The notes under the pieces are model-generated. The model was not told the origin of the DNA and searched no databases. It saw only the letters and a program-made list of their open reading frames with translations. Below are positions 10,899-21,419 of a stretch of 64,000 nt of DNA, piece after piece; position 1 is the stretch's first letter; each line of letters opens with the position of its first letter. A program made the translations under genes and the position numbers. The DNA is from Hyphomicrobiales bacterium (lineage in GTDB: Bacteria; Pseudomonadota; Alphaproteobacteria; Rhizobiales; Rhizobiaceae), in NCBI GenBank assembly GCA_900471525.1, contig UCEZ01000061.1, positions 1-64,000 of the forward strand, in the 5' to 3' direction.

Positions 10899-12494
10899 AT
10901 GGCACCTCGCGTACTCGTATCCGATGAACTGTCGGAAACCGCCGTCCAGATCTTCCGCGATCGCGGCGTCGACGTCGATTTCCAGCCGAAGCTCGGCAAG
11001 GACAAGGACAAGCTCGCCGAAATCATCGGCAACTATGACGGTCTTGCCATCCGTTCCGCCACCAAGGCGACGGAAAAGCTGATCGCGGCTGCGACCAACC
11101 TGAAAGTCATCGGCCGCGCTGGCATCGGTGTCGATAACGTCGATATCCCGGCCGCCTCGCGTCGCGGCATCATCGTGATGAACACGCCATTCGGCAACTC
11201 GATCACCACGGCCGAGCATGCGATCGCGCTGATGTTCGCCGTTGCCCGCCAGTTGCCGCAGGCCGATACGTCGACCCAGGCTGGCAAGTGGGAAAAGTCG
11301 AAGTTCATGGGTGTCGAAATCACCGGCAAGACGCTCGGCGTCATCGGTGCTGGTAATATCGGTGGCATCGTCTGCGCTCGCGCCATCGGCCTGAAGATGC
11401 ACGTGCTGGCCTATGACCCCTTCCTGTCGAAGGAGCGCGCCGAGGAAATGGGCGTCACCAAGGTCGAGCTCGACGAGTTGCTCGCCCAGGCCGATTTCAT
11501 CACCCTGCACGTGCCGATGACCGACAAGACGCGCGGCATCCTGAACCGCGAAGCGCTGGCGAAGACGAAGCCGGGTGTACGCATCATCAACTGCGCCCGT
11601 GGCGGCCTCGTCGATGAACATGCCCTTGCCGATGCCATCAAGTCGGGTCATGTCGCTGGTGCCGGTTTCGACGTCTTCGAGGTGGAGCCCGCAACGGAAA
11701 GCCCGCTGTTCGGCCTGCCGAACGTCGTCTGCACGCCGCATCTCGGCGCTTCCACCACGGAAGCGCAGGAGAACGTTGCCCTTCAGGTGGCTGAGCAGAT
11801 GTCGGATTACCTCGTCAAGGGTGCCGTTTCCAACGCCATCAACATGCCGTCGATCACTGCTGAAGAAGCGCCGATCCTGAAGCCTTTCATCAAGCTTGCC
11901 GATGTTCTCGGTGCCTTTGTCGGCCAAGTGACGGAAAGCGCCATCAAGGAAATCGAGATCCTCTATGATGGCTCGACCGCAGGAATGAACACCAAGGCTC
12001 TGACGAGTGCGGCCCTTGCCGGTCTGATCCGCAGCCAGGTCTCCGACGTCAACATGGTTTCGGCGCCGGTAATGATCAAGGAAAAGGGCATCATCCTGTC
12101 CGAGGTCAAGCGCGACAAGTCGGGCGTCTTCGACGGCTACATCAAGCTGACGGTGACGACGGCGAACCAGACGCGTTCCGTCGCCGGTACCGTCTTCTCG
12201 GACGGCAAACCGCGCTTCATCCAGATCAAGGACATCAACCTGGACGCCGATGTTGGAAACCACATGGTCTACATCACCAACACCGACGTTCCCGGCATGA
12301 TCGGCTTCATCGGCACGACGCTGGGTGACGCAGGCGTCAATATCGCCAACTTCCAGCTCGGTCGCCACGGCGCCGGCTCGGATGCCATCGCGCTTCTTTA
12401 TGTCGATGGTGCGGTTTCGGAAGCGGTGCTCGACAAGCTGCGGGCCAACCCGGCGATCCGCCAGGCGAAGCCGCTGGTGTTCAATGTCGATTGA
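10899..12494 (+). CDS. serA: D-3-phosphoglycerate dehydrogenase SerA
   Basis: SerA oxidises 3-phosphoglycerate to phosphohydroxypyruvate, the first step of serine synthesis, using NAD. It has the substrate domain, the NAD-binding GAGNIG motif, and the catalytic Arg/Glu/His set visible in CARGGLVDE, DVFEVEPA and TPHLGAST. At 531 residues it is the long type, with an intervening domain (about 320-450) and a C-terminal ACT domain (YITNTDVPGMIGFIG) that usually mediates serine feedback. A ribosome site (GGAGG) precedes the ATG. Confidence 0.97.
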   Translation: MAPRVLVSDELSETAVQIFRDRGVDVDFQPKLGKDKDKLAEIIGNYDGLAIRSATKATEKLIAAATNLKVIGRAGIGVDNVDIPAASRRGIIVMNTPFGNSITTAEHAIALMFAVARQLPQADTSTQAGKWEKSKFMGVEITGKTLGVIGAGNIGGIVCARAIGLKMHVLAYDPFLSKERAEEMGVTKVELDELLAQADFITLHVPMTDKTRGILNREALAKTKPGVRIINCARGGLVDEHALADAIKSGHVAGAGFDVFEVEPATESPLFGLPNVVCTPHLGASTTEAQENVALQVAEQMSDYLVKGAVSNAINMPSITAEEAPILKPFIKLADVLGAFVGQVTESAIKEIEILYDGSTAGMNTKALTSAALAGLIRSQVSDVNMVSAPVMIKEKGIILSEVKRDKSGVFDGYIKLTVTTANQTRSVAGTVFSDGKPRFIQIKDINLDADVGNHMVYITNTDVPGMIGFIGTTLGDAGVNIANFQLGRHGAGSDAIALLYVDGAVSEAVLDKLRANPAIRQAKPLVFNVD

Positions 12495-12543
12495 TCCCGA
12501 CACGCGGTTTTCGGAGCGCGTATAATCCCAAAGGCTGACATTG

Positions 12544-12573
12544 AGACGCGCCGGATTTACCTCCGGCGCGTCT
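12544..12573 (+). terminator. Hairpin terminator after serA
   Basis: Perfect 11-base stem AGACGCGCCGG (12544-12554) and CCGGCGCGTCT (12563-12573) with an eight-base loop, but no T-run. It abuts the next gene. Confidence 0.5.
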
Positions 12574-12595
12574 GTCGTTGAAGAAAGCGAATGGC

Positions 12596-13105
12596 ATGAG
12601 CGCGAAAAACACGGCCTATCGGTGGCGACCTGCAGAGCTGGCGGATATCGACGCCATCTATGACATCCAGTGCGTCGCCCATGCCGACCATCCGGAAGAG
12701 CGTAGCGTGCTCCTGGAGCGGCTTGAGCTTTGCCCGCATGGGTGTTTCGTCCTGGAAAAGAACGGCGTCATTTCGGGATATGTTCTCAGCCATCCCTGGC
12801 TCCGGCGCGCGCCGCCGCCGATCGACACCCGGCTGGGGGCGATCCCGGAAGGGGCCGACGCGTGGTACCTTCACGATCTGGCGCTGTTGCCCGGAACACG
12901 CGGCTCCGGCGCCGGCGCGAAGGTTTCGGCGCTGCTTGCCAAGCAGGCCCGGCTCGCCGGATACCGTACAGTCGCGCTGGTGTCGGTCAACGGGTCGCAG
13001 GGGTTCTGGGAGCGGCAGGGATTTTCGGTGCGCATGGACGATACGCTGGCCAGGAAGCTCGAAAGCTATGGCGGTCAGGCCGTTTATATGGAGCGCAGCC
13101 TGTAG
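12596..13105 (+). CDS. GNAT-family N-acetyltransferase
   Basis: This protein of about 169 residues has the GNAT fold: the motif-A region LHDLALLPGTRGSGAGAKVSA carries the acetyl-CoA-binding Arg/Gly loop, and motif B is around VSVNGSQGFWERQGF. The acceptor substrate is unknown. A TTG at 12578 is in frame and could add six residues; the ATG at 12596 is preferred although its ribosome site is weak. It runs convergently with the EamA transporter, ending 37 bp away. Confidence 0.8.
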   Translation: MSAKNTAYRWRPAELADIDAIYDIQCVAHADHPEERSVLLERLELCPHGCFVLEKNGVISGYVLSHPWLRRAPPPIDTRLGAIPEGADAWYLHDLALLPGTRGSGAGAKVSALLAKQARLAGYRTVALVSVNGSQGFWERQGFSVRMDDTLARKLESYGGQAVYMERSL

Positions 13106-13142
13106 CGACAGAATCGCGGCCGGGCGAGTATATGGCGGCCTA

Positions 13143-14051
13143 CTACGTCTGTTCGTTGACCGCCGGGCGTGGGCGACCCCGTTCTGCAACGGCGATGCCA
13201 CCGAGCACCAGCACCATGGCGACGATATGGAATGTCTGTAGCGCTTCGCCGATCAGCGCGATCGACAACAGCGTGCCGAAGATCGGGATGGTGTTGATGA
13301 ACAGCCCGGCGCGGTTGGGGCCGATCAGTTCGACGCCGCGCACGTAAAGGATCTGCGAAACCAGCGAGGGCAGGAGGCCGGCATAAGCGACGATGACCCA
13401 CCCTTGCATGTCGGGCCAGATGACCCGGTCCGTGGCTAGCTCCCAGCCGACGAGCGGGATGCTGCTGACCAGCGCGCCGAAGGCCGATATCGCGATCAGG
13501 CTCTTCCAGTGGATTTCCGGCTTCCAGCGTAGCGCCACGGTATAGCCGGCATAGACCAGCACGGCCGCCATCATCATCGCGTCGCCCTGGTTGAGCTTGA
13601 GCGACAGCAGTGTCGTGAGATCGCCATGCGACGCGGTCAGCGCCACGCCGAACAGCGTCAGTGTGAACCCGGCGATCTGCGCCATCGAAAAGGCCGTGCG
13701 GAACAGTACGTAGTTCATGACGAAGATCACCATCGGAATGCCGGCCTGTTCGATGACCGCATTGATGGCGCTGGTGAATTGCAGCGCGGAATAAAGGAAG
13801 GCGTTGAAGGCGGTGAAGCCGACTGTGCCGTAGCCGAGCAGAAGCAGCCAGTTCATGCGGATGACAGGCAAGTCTCGGCGGACCTGCGGCGCTGCAAATA
13901 TCAGGAGCACGATGCAGGCGATCACCCAGCGCAGGCTTGTCAGCATCATCGGGCTGACATGGCCGACCGCCATTTTTCCGGCAACCGAATTGCCGCCCCA
14001 GATCAATGTGGTGATGCAAAGAATGACATAGGCTTGGAGATTTACGGGCAC
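13143..14051 (-). CDS. EamA/DMT-family transporter
   Basis: An inner-membrane drug/metabolite transporter with about ten hydrophobic helices in two EamA repeats (first about residues 5-135, second about 150-285). The usual N-terminus LQAYVILCITTLIWGGN is present. The proposed start is GTG at 14051, with AGGAAC upstream and the family N-terminus; in-frame ATG codons at 14108 and 14129 would add a non-hydrophobic 19-26 residues. Export of amino acids or metabolites is typical for the family, but the substrate cannot be predicted. Confidence 0.85.
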   Translation of the reverse strand: MPVNLQAYVILCITTLIWGGNSVAGKMAVGHVSPMMLTSLRWVIACIVLLIFAAPQVRRDLPVIRMNWLLLLGYGTVGFTAFNAFLYSALQFTSAINAVIEQAGIPMVIFVMNYVLFRTAFSMAQIAGFTLTLFGVALTASHGDLTTLLSLKLNQGDAMMMAAVLVYAGYTVALRWKPEIHWKSLIAISAFGALVSSIPLVGWELATDRVIWPDMQGWVIVAYAGLLPSLVSQILYVRGVELIGPNRAGLFINTIPIFGTLLSIALIGEALQTFHIVAMVLVLGGIAVAERGRPRPAVNEQT

Positions 14052-14541
14052 GGTGTTCCTGCATGGGGCATATGGAATAAAATGATGGACAGAATGGCGC
14101 GGCCGCATCGATCCTTCATGACACCGCATTCACGTGCGCATTGAATCAATCCGGTGGCCATATGGCAACCCCGCATTATTGGCCTTCGTCAGTCTTGTTC
14201 GTGCCGCGATGCCACGATCATTGCCTACGAAAGGCAGGAAGAAGAAATAAGGACGCAGAAGGTGCGAGTGTGTCGTAAGATCAGACGTACTCGCATCGCT
14301 TGGGGAGCGCGAGGCGGCATGAATATTCGGTCGATCCGGTCCGTCTAGCCAGTATCCGCCGTCAATCCGGTCTTGCCCGGCAGGGTGTCCGCGCAATCCT
14401 TTAGAGCTAAATGCCGTCTTTGCCATGCAAAAACCCCTTATCCGGGCCTAAACAGGGTCGCTTTCCAAAAAACAAAACAGTATAGATGCGCGGGTTTGAA
14501 GACAGCGCAATGACTGGCGCCAAGGAAACAGGAAATCTGAA
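14052..14541. other. Intergenic region upstream of purA, no gene seen
   Basis: This 490-bp divergent region lies between the EamA gene and purA. Short open frames on both strands lack ribosome sites and protein-like composition. The promoters for both flanking genes must lie here. The part just upstream of purA (14450-14500) is A-rich, unlike the rest. Confidence 0.45.
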
Positions 14542-15840
<1,299 letters not shown>

Positions 15841-15902
15841 TCTCACGTTTACGAATAGGGAAGAGTTTGGCGTAAACACGCCGATGGTATGAGAAAGTTC
15901 TG

Positions 15903-18257
15903 ATGGCGGATTTTGTTGCAGTTATTCGAAGGACCGTCGATGGTCTGTCGGACAATGTTCCCGAGATGCGGGCCAAGGTCTACGAAAAGGCCAGGGGCGC
16001 CGTCCGCCGTCAGCTCGAAAGCATGAAGCCCCGTCCTTCGGACGAGATGATCGAACGCCAGATGGTCAAGCTGGAAGCGGCGATCAACGAGGTCGAAGAT
16101 GATCACGCCGAGGCACTGCCTTCGCTTGACGAGCAACAGCCTGATTCGACACCCGAAGCCGTCGATGCTGAGGAACATGCGGTCGAACCCGCCGAGCGGG
16201 AAACTGCCGAGGATGAAGCGCCGGCGGTAGAAGCCGCCGAGGACAGCCACGAGGATCGCGACACTGTCGTGGAAGAGGTGTCTCACGCGCCTGTCGAACC
16301 CGTAGAGCAGTACGACGAGCATGTCGCGCCGGTCGAGGTCTCCGAGCCGCCGATCGTGGAAGAGTACGGGGATCGTCAGCCAGAACCGGAGACGGTGGCC
16401 GAAGCGGATAGTGCGACTTCCTTCGGCGATGAGTATCCGCAAGCCGAGCCTGTCCCTCCGGCAGAGCCGGAAGGGCATCAGCCTGAAGCGATACCGGAAA
16501 GTGTGGCGTCCGACGAGCCGGAGCATCAAGCCCCTGTCGCATTCGAGCAGCCGGACGATGGCGAAGCCGGGTCACGGGATGCAGGCCATGCTGCGGAAAC
16601 CGTTGAAGCCGAACAGGTCGCCGAGCATCATGACGAACCGGCTGAACACAAATCGGCACCGCCGGCGTCTTCCGAATGGGAATTGCCGGAATGGAGCGAT
16701 CCGGTTCCGGCTGCCGCCCATAACGAGACCGTCTGGACCGAAGCCGCTGACACGGCGGTCGTCGACGAGATCCCCGATCTGTCGAACTACGAGCCGGTCG
16801 AAACGGTAACGCCGCTGCGGGCTGACGCTGGAGGCAAGGATCAAGCTGCTGCGGAGCCTTCGCATTCCTGGGCGTGGGATGACAGCGATCCCTTTACCCA
16901 GAGCCCGGCACCGGCCGCCGCCGACACTTCGGAGCCGGCCATTTCCGACTGGTCCTGGCCTGTCGAGAAACCGGCTGTCGTGGAACCGGAGGAGCAGAAG
17001 AAGGCGTCCAGCGACAGCTGGAACGAAATCGACGAACTTCTGGAGCACGGCAGCACCGCCGCCGTTGGCGCTGCAGCGGCATCGCAAGCAGGCAGGGGAC
17101 ATACGACTTCGGCGCTGGACGAAGAGATGGAAGTGCCGGCAAGGCCCGTTTCCTATCGCGTCGAGCCCAAGCGTTCGCGCTTCAATGTGAAGGCCATCGG
17201 CCTTGCTGCCGGTCTACTCGCCGTCCTCGGCGGCGCCGGCTACGCTTACTGGCAAAATCAGACCGCGGTGAACGCCTGGGTGTCCAGTATGCTCGCGTCG
17301 GTAACTGCGGAGATTCCCGGTCAGACCAAGCCGGATGTGTCCGTGCCGGAAGACGCCTCCAAGGACCTGACAACGCCGGAGACCAACAATCAGACCCAGA
17401 CGCCGGCGAACACCGAAGTCGCTTCCGTCGAGGGCAATACCAAGTTTACACAGCGCCTCCAGCAGGATGGCACCGAGATCGATGCTGGCCCTGCCGCCGC
17501 GCCCGCTGGTGAGAACCCCACGGAAGAAGGCAAGTCGGTGGCCGCGCAGACAGAGGCCGGCAAGCCGGTTGATACCGCGCAGGCGACGCCCACGACCCCG
17601 GCGGGCCAAACCACAGGCGAAGCACAGCCCGCGCAACCGGTACCCGGGCAGCAGACTGCGACCGACCCGGCGACGCAGCAGGTTCCCGCCGGTGCTCAGA
17701 AGATGTTCCTCTATGAAGAGCGGCTCGGCCAATCTGCGCCGACCGCGATCGAAGGCAATGTCGCTTGGTCCGTCAAGGAAGAATCACCCGGTGGAGATGC
17801 CAAGCCGGAGCCGGTCGTGCAGGCGCAGATCAATGTGCCGGAGCGCGGCCTGACGGCGCTGATGACCATCAAGCGCAACGCCGATTCGTCGCTGCCCGCG
17901 AGCCATGTGGTCGAATTCGTCTTTTCTCTGCCGGAAAATTTCGAGGGCGGCAGCATAGACAGCGTTCAGCGCGTGGCGATGAAGCGCAACGAGCAGGATC
18001 GCGGCGACCCGCTGATCGCTGTTCCGGCCAAGATCACCGACGACTTCCACATGATCGCACTGAACGATTTCCCGGAAGCCGTCGCCACGAATACCGAGCT
18101 TCTGCGCACTCGCAGCTGGATTGACATTCCCTTGACCTATCGCAACGGCCGCCGTGCACTGCTTACCCTGGAAAAGGGCACAGCCGGCACCGAAGCCTTC
18201 ACCAAGGCTATGCAGGCTTGGAGCCTCGTCGCGAAGCCAAATCCCGCCGGTCAATAA
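15903..18257 (+). CDS. Large acidic bitopic membrane protein of unknown function
   Basis: 784 residues, not a family I can name. The N-terminus (MADFVAVIRRTVDGLSDN, then KVYEKARGAVRRQLE) is well folded-looking and basic. About 330 residues follow that are very rich in Glu, Pro, Ala and Val and probably disordered. A single transmembrane helix lies near residues 428-450 (IGLAAGLLAVLGGAGYAYW), then a Thr/Gln/Pro/Ala-rich linker and a compact C-terminal domain (about 590-780) starting KMFLYEERLGQSAPTAIEG. The topology suggests a cytoplasmic acidic half and a periplasmic C-terminal domain. It sits downstream of purA and ends at a strong bidirectional terminator shared with rpoH. Confidence 0.85.
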   Translation: MADFVAVIRRTVDGLSDNVPEMRAKVYEKARGAVRRQLESMKPRPSDEMIERQMVKLEAAINEVEDDHAEALPSLDEQQPDSTPEAVDAEEHAVEPAERETAEDEAPAVEAAEDSHEDRDTVVEEVSHAPVEPVEQYDEHVAPVEVSEPPIVEEYGDRQPEPETVAEADSATSFGDEYPQAEPVPPAEPEGHQPEAIPESVASDEPEHQAPVAFEQPDDGEAGSRDAGHAAETVEAEQVAEHHDEPAEHKSAPPASSEWELPEWSDPVPAAAHNETVWTEAADTAVVDEIPDLSNYEPVETVTPLRADAGGKDQAAAEPSHSWAWDDSDPFTQSPAPAAADTSEPAISDWSWPVEKPAVVEPEEQKKASSDSWNEIDELLEHGSTAAVGAAAASQAGRGHTTSALDEEMEVPARPVSYRVEPKRSRFNVKAIGLAAGLLAVLGGAGYAYWQNQTAVNAWVSSMLASVTAEIPGQTKPDVSVPEDASKDLTTPETNNQTQTPANTEVASVEGNTKFTQRLQQDGTEIDAGPAAAPAGENPTEEGKSVAAQTEAGKPVDTAQATPTTPAGQTTGEAQPAQPVPGQQTATDPATQQVPAGAQKMFLYEERLGQSAPTAIEGNVAWSVKEESPGGDAKPEPVVQAQINVPERGLTALMTIKRNADSSLPASHVVEFVFSLPENFEGGSIDSVQRVAMKRNEQDRGDPLIAVPAKITDDFHMIALNDFPEAVATNTELLRTRSWIDIPLTYRNGRRALLTLEKGTAGTEAFTKAMQAWSLVAKPNPAGQ

Positions 18258-18276
18258 CGAACGGCGGAAGCAGACA

Positions 18277-18312
18277 AAAAAACCCGGCTGGAGTGATCCA
18301 GCCGGGTTTTTT
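18277..18312. terminator. Strong bidirectional terminator
   Basis: Perfect 16-base stem (18277-18292 with 18297-18312) around GTGA, with A-tract and T-tract ends. It serves both the acidic membrane protein gene (+) and rpoH (-). Confidence 0.92.
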
Positions 18313-18334
18313 GTTGGTTTTGTCGATACCGAGA

Positions 18335-19240
18335 TCAGGCGTCTTCGACGACGCGAAGCGCGTTCTGGCGATCCAGGGCCGCCTTGCGGACAGCGTCCTG
18401 GACTTTTTCGAAGGCACGAACCTCGATCTGGCGGACGCGCTCGCGGCTGATATCGAATTCGGTCGAGAGGTCTTCGAGCGTCACTGGATCTTCGGTCAGG
18501 CGCCGGGCCTCAAAGATGCGGCGCTCGCGATCGTTCAGAACCTTCATCGCACTCGACAGAAGGCTGCGGCGGCTTTCCAGTTCGTCCTGCTCGATGAGCA
18601 TGTCTTCCTGGCTGTCGTGATCGTCGACAAGCCAATCCTGCCACTGGCCGGATTCGCCTTCGCCTGCCTTGATCGGCGCGTTCAGCGAGGCGTCTCCGGA
18701 GAGCCGCTGGTTCATCGAGATCACTTCGGCTTCCGAAACCTTCAGGGTCGTCGCGATATGCGCGACCTGCTCGGGCTTCAGGTCCCCCTCGTCGAGTGCC
18801 TGGATCTTGCCCTTGAGGCGGCGCAGGTTGAAGAACAGCCGCTTCTGGTTGGCGGTCGTCCCCATTTTCACCAGCGACCACGACCGCAGGATATATTCCT
18901 GGATCGAGGCCTTGATCCACCACATCGCGTAGGTGGCCAAGCGGAAGCCGCGCTCGGGGTCAAATTTCTTGACGGCCTGCATGAGGCCGACATTGCCTTC
19001 GGACACGACTTCACCGATCGGCAGGCCATAGCCGCGGTAACCCATGGCGATCTTCGCCACGAGGCGCAGATGGCTGGTTACGAGCTGATGGGCCGCCTTG
19101 CGGTCGTCATGCTCCTGGTACCGCTTGGCGAGCATGTACTCTTCCTGCGGCTCGAGCATGGGAAATTTGCGGATTTCATCGAGGTAACGATTAAGACCGC
19201 CTTCTCCGGCGGTAATGGACGGTAACGTACTGCGGGCCAT
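18335..19240 (-). CDS. rpoH: Heat-shock sigma factor RpoH
   Basis: This 301-residue sigma-32 protein has region 2 (GNVGLMQAVKKFDPERGFR and ATYAMWWIKASIQEYIL), the RpoH-box-like NQKRLFFNLRRLKG that marks heat-shock sigma factors, and region 4.2 (FDISRERVRQIEVRAFEK). It directs transcription of chaperones and proteases on heat or envelope stress. Rhizobia usually carry two copies; this sequence looks like the main RpoH1, but assigning the copy needs the rest of the genome. It is a stand-alone gene ending at the shared terminator. Confidence 0.96.
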   Translation of the reverse strand: MARSTLPSITAGEGGLNRYLDEIRKFPMLEPQEEYMLAKRYQEHDDRKAAHQLVTSHLRLVAKIAMGYRGYGLPIGEVVSEGNVGLMQAVKKFDPERGFRLATYAMWWIKASIQEYILRSWSLVKMGTTANQKRLFFNLRRLKGKIQALDEGDLKPEQVAHIATTLKVSEAEVISMNQRLSGDASLNAPIKAGEGESGQWQDWLVDDHDSQEDMLIEQDELESRRSLLSSAMKVLNDRERRIFEARRLTEDPVTLEDLSTEFDISRERVRQIEVRAFEKVQDAVRKAALDRQNALRVVEDA

Positions 19241-19476
19241 GATGCACCCCCCTTTCGCGTTCCGGCCTCCTTCTGGCAGGCCGGGCTTGTGGGTCTGTCC
19301 GACCCCACATGCTCATAGATAAGTGCGGCGAAAGCATGATTCAAGCACTCCGGTTTCACAGAGATGTGAGGCCGGAGAAGCGAATGCTCCAGTTAGGTTA
19401 CAGCGTGTAAATTGTGCCCGCCCTCGAAATATCAAGGGCGGAAAACATCAATTCTGACGATTTTCGGCGGTTCCGA

Positions 19477-19734
19477 TCAATGGACCGGCGAATTGTCTTT
19501 CTCTTCCTCGAACATCACTGCGACATCGCCATTGGCGCTGAGGCGGACGCGATTGTCATCGACGCTTTCGACGAGTTCGAGGGCGATAAAGTGATGGTGA
19601 CCTTCGTGGCCGGAGCCGCTGTCCTTCTTGGTCAGTTTGATGCGGTCGCCTTCAACGCGATCGACCGTGCCGACATGAAGGCCGTCGGCACTGATAACTT
19701 CGGCATGTTCTCTGATCTGTGTAACATCAAACAT
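19477..19734 (-). CDS. DUF2171 small protein
   Basis: 85 residues starting MFDVTQIREHAEVISADG, then VGTVDRVEGDRIKLTKKDSG and a C-terminal hydrophobic/acidic tail. This is the PRC-barrel-like DUF2171 pattern seen in many rhizobial stress-associated small proteins. The ATG at 19734 has AAGGAG just upstream; the frame stays open further upstream but without a better start. Function is unknown. It is flanked by rpoH and a DUF1127 gene, both stress-type, on the same strand. Confidence 0.8.
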   Translation of the reverse strand: MFDVTQIREHAEVISADGLHVGTVDRVEGDRIKLTKKDSGSGHEGHHHFIALELVESVDDNRVRLSANGDVAVMFEEEKDNSPVH

Positions 19735-19836
19735 CGGGCTTCTCCTTTTGCTGTCCCCGACAACGCGCCAGACCGGGAAAAGGATGCACAAGGGGTACGA
19801 AAAATCCTGACCTGTCTTTTCCGGTTGGCGTGTCGT

Positions 19837-20187
19837 TCAGCGGGCTCCGGTACCCGAACCATCGCCGAGGCCTCCGCTCCCTGTCACCGCCTCGCTCCGC
19901 CGATAGCGACTGTATCCACCATAATAGGCCTCGCATCTCGAAACGCCGATATCCTTCAGCTGATCGTCGTTGAGCTCAAGGAGCGCCAGTCGATTGTGCC
20001 GCTCGCGCAATGTTCTCATGACGAAGCCGAGAAACCGGCGCGTCAGGGAAAGTCGTGTTGCGGAACGAGGTGTCGGTACAACGACCGATCCTTCGTCTTC
20101 GGCGTTCAGCGCAGCGAGTTTCAATTCCAAAATAAGGTCGCGTTCATTCGGCACGCGATCGCCAATCACATGGGCTTCGTTCTTCAT
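19837..20187 (-). CDS. DUF1127 domain protein
   Basis: 116 residues. The DUF1127 core RHNRLALLELNDDQLKDIGVS is at about residues 63-83, preceded by a basic amphipathic helix (TRRFLGFVMRTLRE). DUF1127 proteins in Agrobacterium and Sinorhizobium are small, Arg-rich, and linked to RNA turnover and phosphate or stress responses. This one is longer than the common 45-70-residue forms because of an N-terminal extension of about 55 residues and a Gly/Ser-rich tail. A good ribosome site (GGAGAG) precedes the ATG. Confidence 0.82.
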   Translation of the reverse strand: MKNEAHVIGDRVPNERDLILELKLAALNAEDEGSVVVPTPRSATRLSLTRRFLGFVMRTLRERHNRLALLELNDDQLKDIGVSRCEAYYGGYSRYRRSEAVTGSGGLGDGSGTGAR

Positions 20188-20255
20188 AATTTCTCTCCGG
20201 AAGATGCCGGCCCCCTATCGGGCCGGCGCGCAGGGCAGGGGGACCGGTTCCGGTC

Positions 20256-20417
20256 CTATCCCTTCGACACCTGCGTGGTGTGGATTGCGGCGTCTGCTTC
20301 GCGCAGGGCCTGCGCGCATTCTTCGCAACAGACCTCGACGGTCTTTCCGCCGATCTTTACTGCGATGCGGCTCGCATCGAGTTCGCAGTCACAGGCAGCG
20401 CATGTGTTTTCCGTCAT
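20256..20417 (-). CDS. 53-residue Cys-rich putative metal-binding protein
   Basis: The frame reads MTENTCAACDCELDAS, then a short strand region (IAVKIGGKTVEVCCEECAQ) and ends TTQVSKG. Six cysteines are arranged C-x2-C-x-C and CC-x2-C about 20 residues apart, with G-K/V strands between, which resembles YHS/TRASH-type treble-clef metal-binding domains. The ATG has GGAGGAATG just upstream, so translation is likely. It lies 108 bp downstream of, and on the same strand as, an AraC regulator with its own N-terminal Cys cluster. Function is not known; metal or redox sensing or trafficking is inference. Confidence 0.75.
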   Translation of the reverse strand: MTENTCAACDCELDASRIAVKIGGKTVEVCCEECAQALREADAAIHTTQVSKG

Positions 20418-20525
20418 GATCATTCCTCCGATCTGGTTTGTTTCTACCAGGAGAGAAAACCATTTTGGTTGTTACGGCGCTGTCAGAATCTTTAGCGATC
20501 TTGTTGGCCGGCGAAACGAGGAGGT

Positions 20526-21356
20526 TTAGCGCAGGCCGGCGAAGCGCTGGAATTCGGCCGGGGTACGGCCATAGGCCTGGCGGAATGAAGATGAGAAATG
20601 ACTATGGCTCGAAAAGCCGAGGTCGAGCCCAAGTCCTGTCAGGTCGTCATAGCTCCCAAGCAAGTCAAGCGCCTTCGCCAGTCTCAGCCGCAGATGATAG
20701 CGATAGAGCGGCGTTCCCTCCACCTGCTGGAAGACCTGGGTGAGATAGACCGGCGAGACGCCGGCTTCCCGGGCGATCTCCGCCAGCGTCCATCGCCGGG
20801 CGAGATCGGAGGACAGAATGAGCTTGGCCCGGTCCACCAGTTTCTGCCGGCCGAGGCTGGCGGTCGCAGCGCGGGCCGTCCGTTCGCCGACCGCGCGGCG
20901 CACGAGCGTCATCGCCAGCGTTTCGGCCTCCAGCGTTTCCGCGGTACCTCGGAGCAGGCTATGGCGCAAAAGGGCGACGAGCGCCTGTGTGCGGGCGTCT
21001 ATTCTCAGGCGCTGCTTGTTAAAGGCGAACGGGCTCCTCGCTGCCCGATGAACTTTCGGTACCAGTTCCTCGAGTGCTGCCTCGTGCACGCTCATGCTCA
21101 GGCACGCATCGCCACCTTCCACCGGATGGCTGATGCGATAGTCCTCGTCGCGATTGAAGAACAGGACCTGATTTGCCTCGGCAACCGCGTCGTTGTTGCC
21201 GACATGGCGCAGGAAAACGCCGCGATAGGGGAAAACGAGACTGGTCACGCACGAGCATTCCTCGTCGCTCTTGTGCCGGCATTCGCCGTTGCACAGAACG
21301 TCGTGGACGGTGACCATCTCGGTTTCGAGAATTTTCCTGACGGAAAACTGGCTCAT
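20526..21356 (-). CDS. AraC-family regulator with Cys-rich N-terminus
   Basis: 276 residues. The C-terminal third carries two helix-turn-helix motifs typical of AraC (RRWTLAEIAREAGVSPVYLTQ and LDLGFSSHSHFSSSFRQAYG). The N-terminal part is a cupin-like sensor (VFPYRGVFLRHVGNNDAVAEANQ) preceded by a Cys/His cluster, VLCNGECRHKSDEECSC, arranged C-x3-C-x7-C-x-C. That arrangement could bind a metal or Fe-S cluster or act as a redox switch. The small Cys-rich gene immediately downstream is a plausible target or partner. It follows rluD with only 63 bp between. Confidence 0.87.
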   Translation of the reverse strand: MSQFSVRKILETEMVTVHDVLCNGECRHKSDEECSCVTSLVFPYRGVFLRHVGNNDAVAEANQVLFFNRDEDYRISHPVEGGDACLSMSVHEAALEELVPKVHRAARSPFAFNKQRLRIDARTQALVALLRHSLLRGTAETLEAETLAMTLVRRAVGERTARAATASLGRQKLVDRAKLILSSDLARRWTLAEIAREAGVSPVYLTQVFQQVEGTPLYRYHLRLRLAKALDLLGSYDDLTGLGLDLGFSSHSHFSSSFRQAYGRTPAEFQRFAGLR

Positions 21357-21419
21357 GGGCGCTCCGGGTTATCGAGGAGCCTTATACTCCTCGAATGACC
21401 GGATCGCCATGGCCTTGCT

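Noticed and set aside
10860-12503. Long open frame on the minus strand opposite serA
   Set aside because: It is a GC-driven shadow of the coding frame of serA, with Arg/Asp-rich composition and no ribosome site or protein features.
14130-14426. Possible genes in the EamA/purA gap
   Set aside because: Open frames on both strands lack ribosome sites and have unlikely composition.
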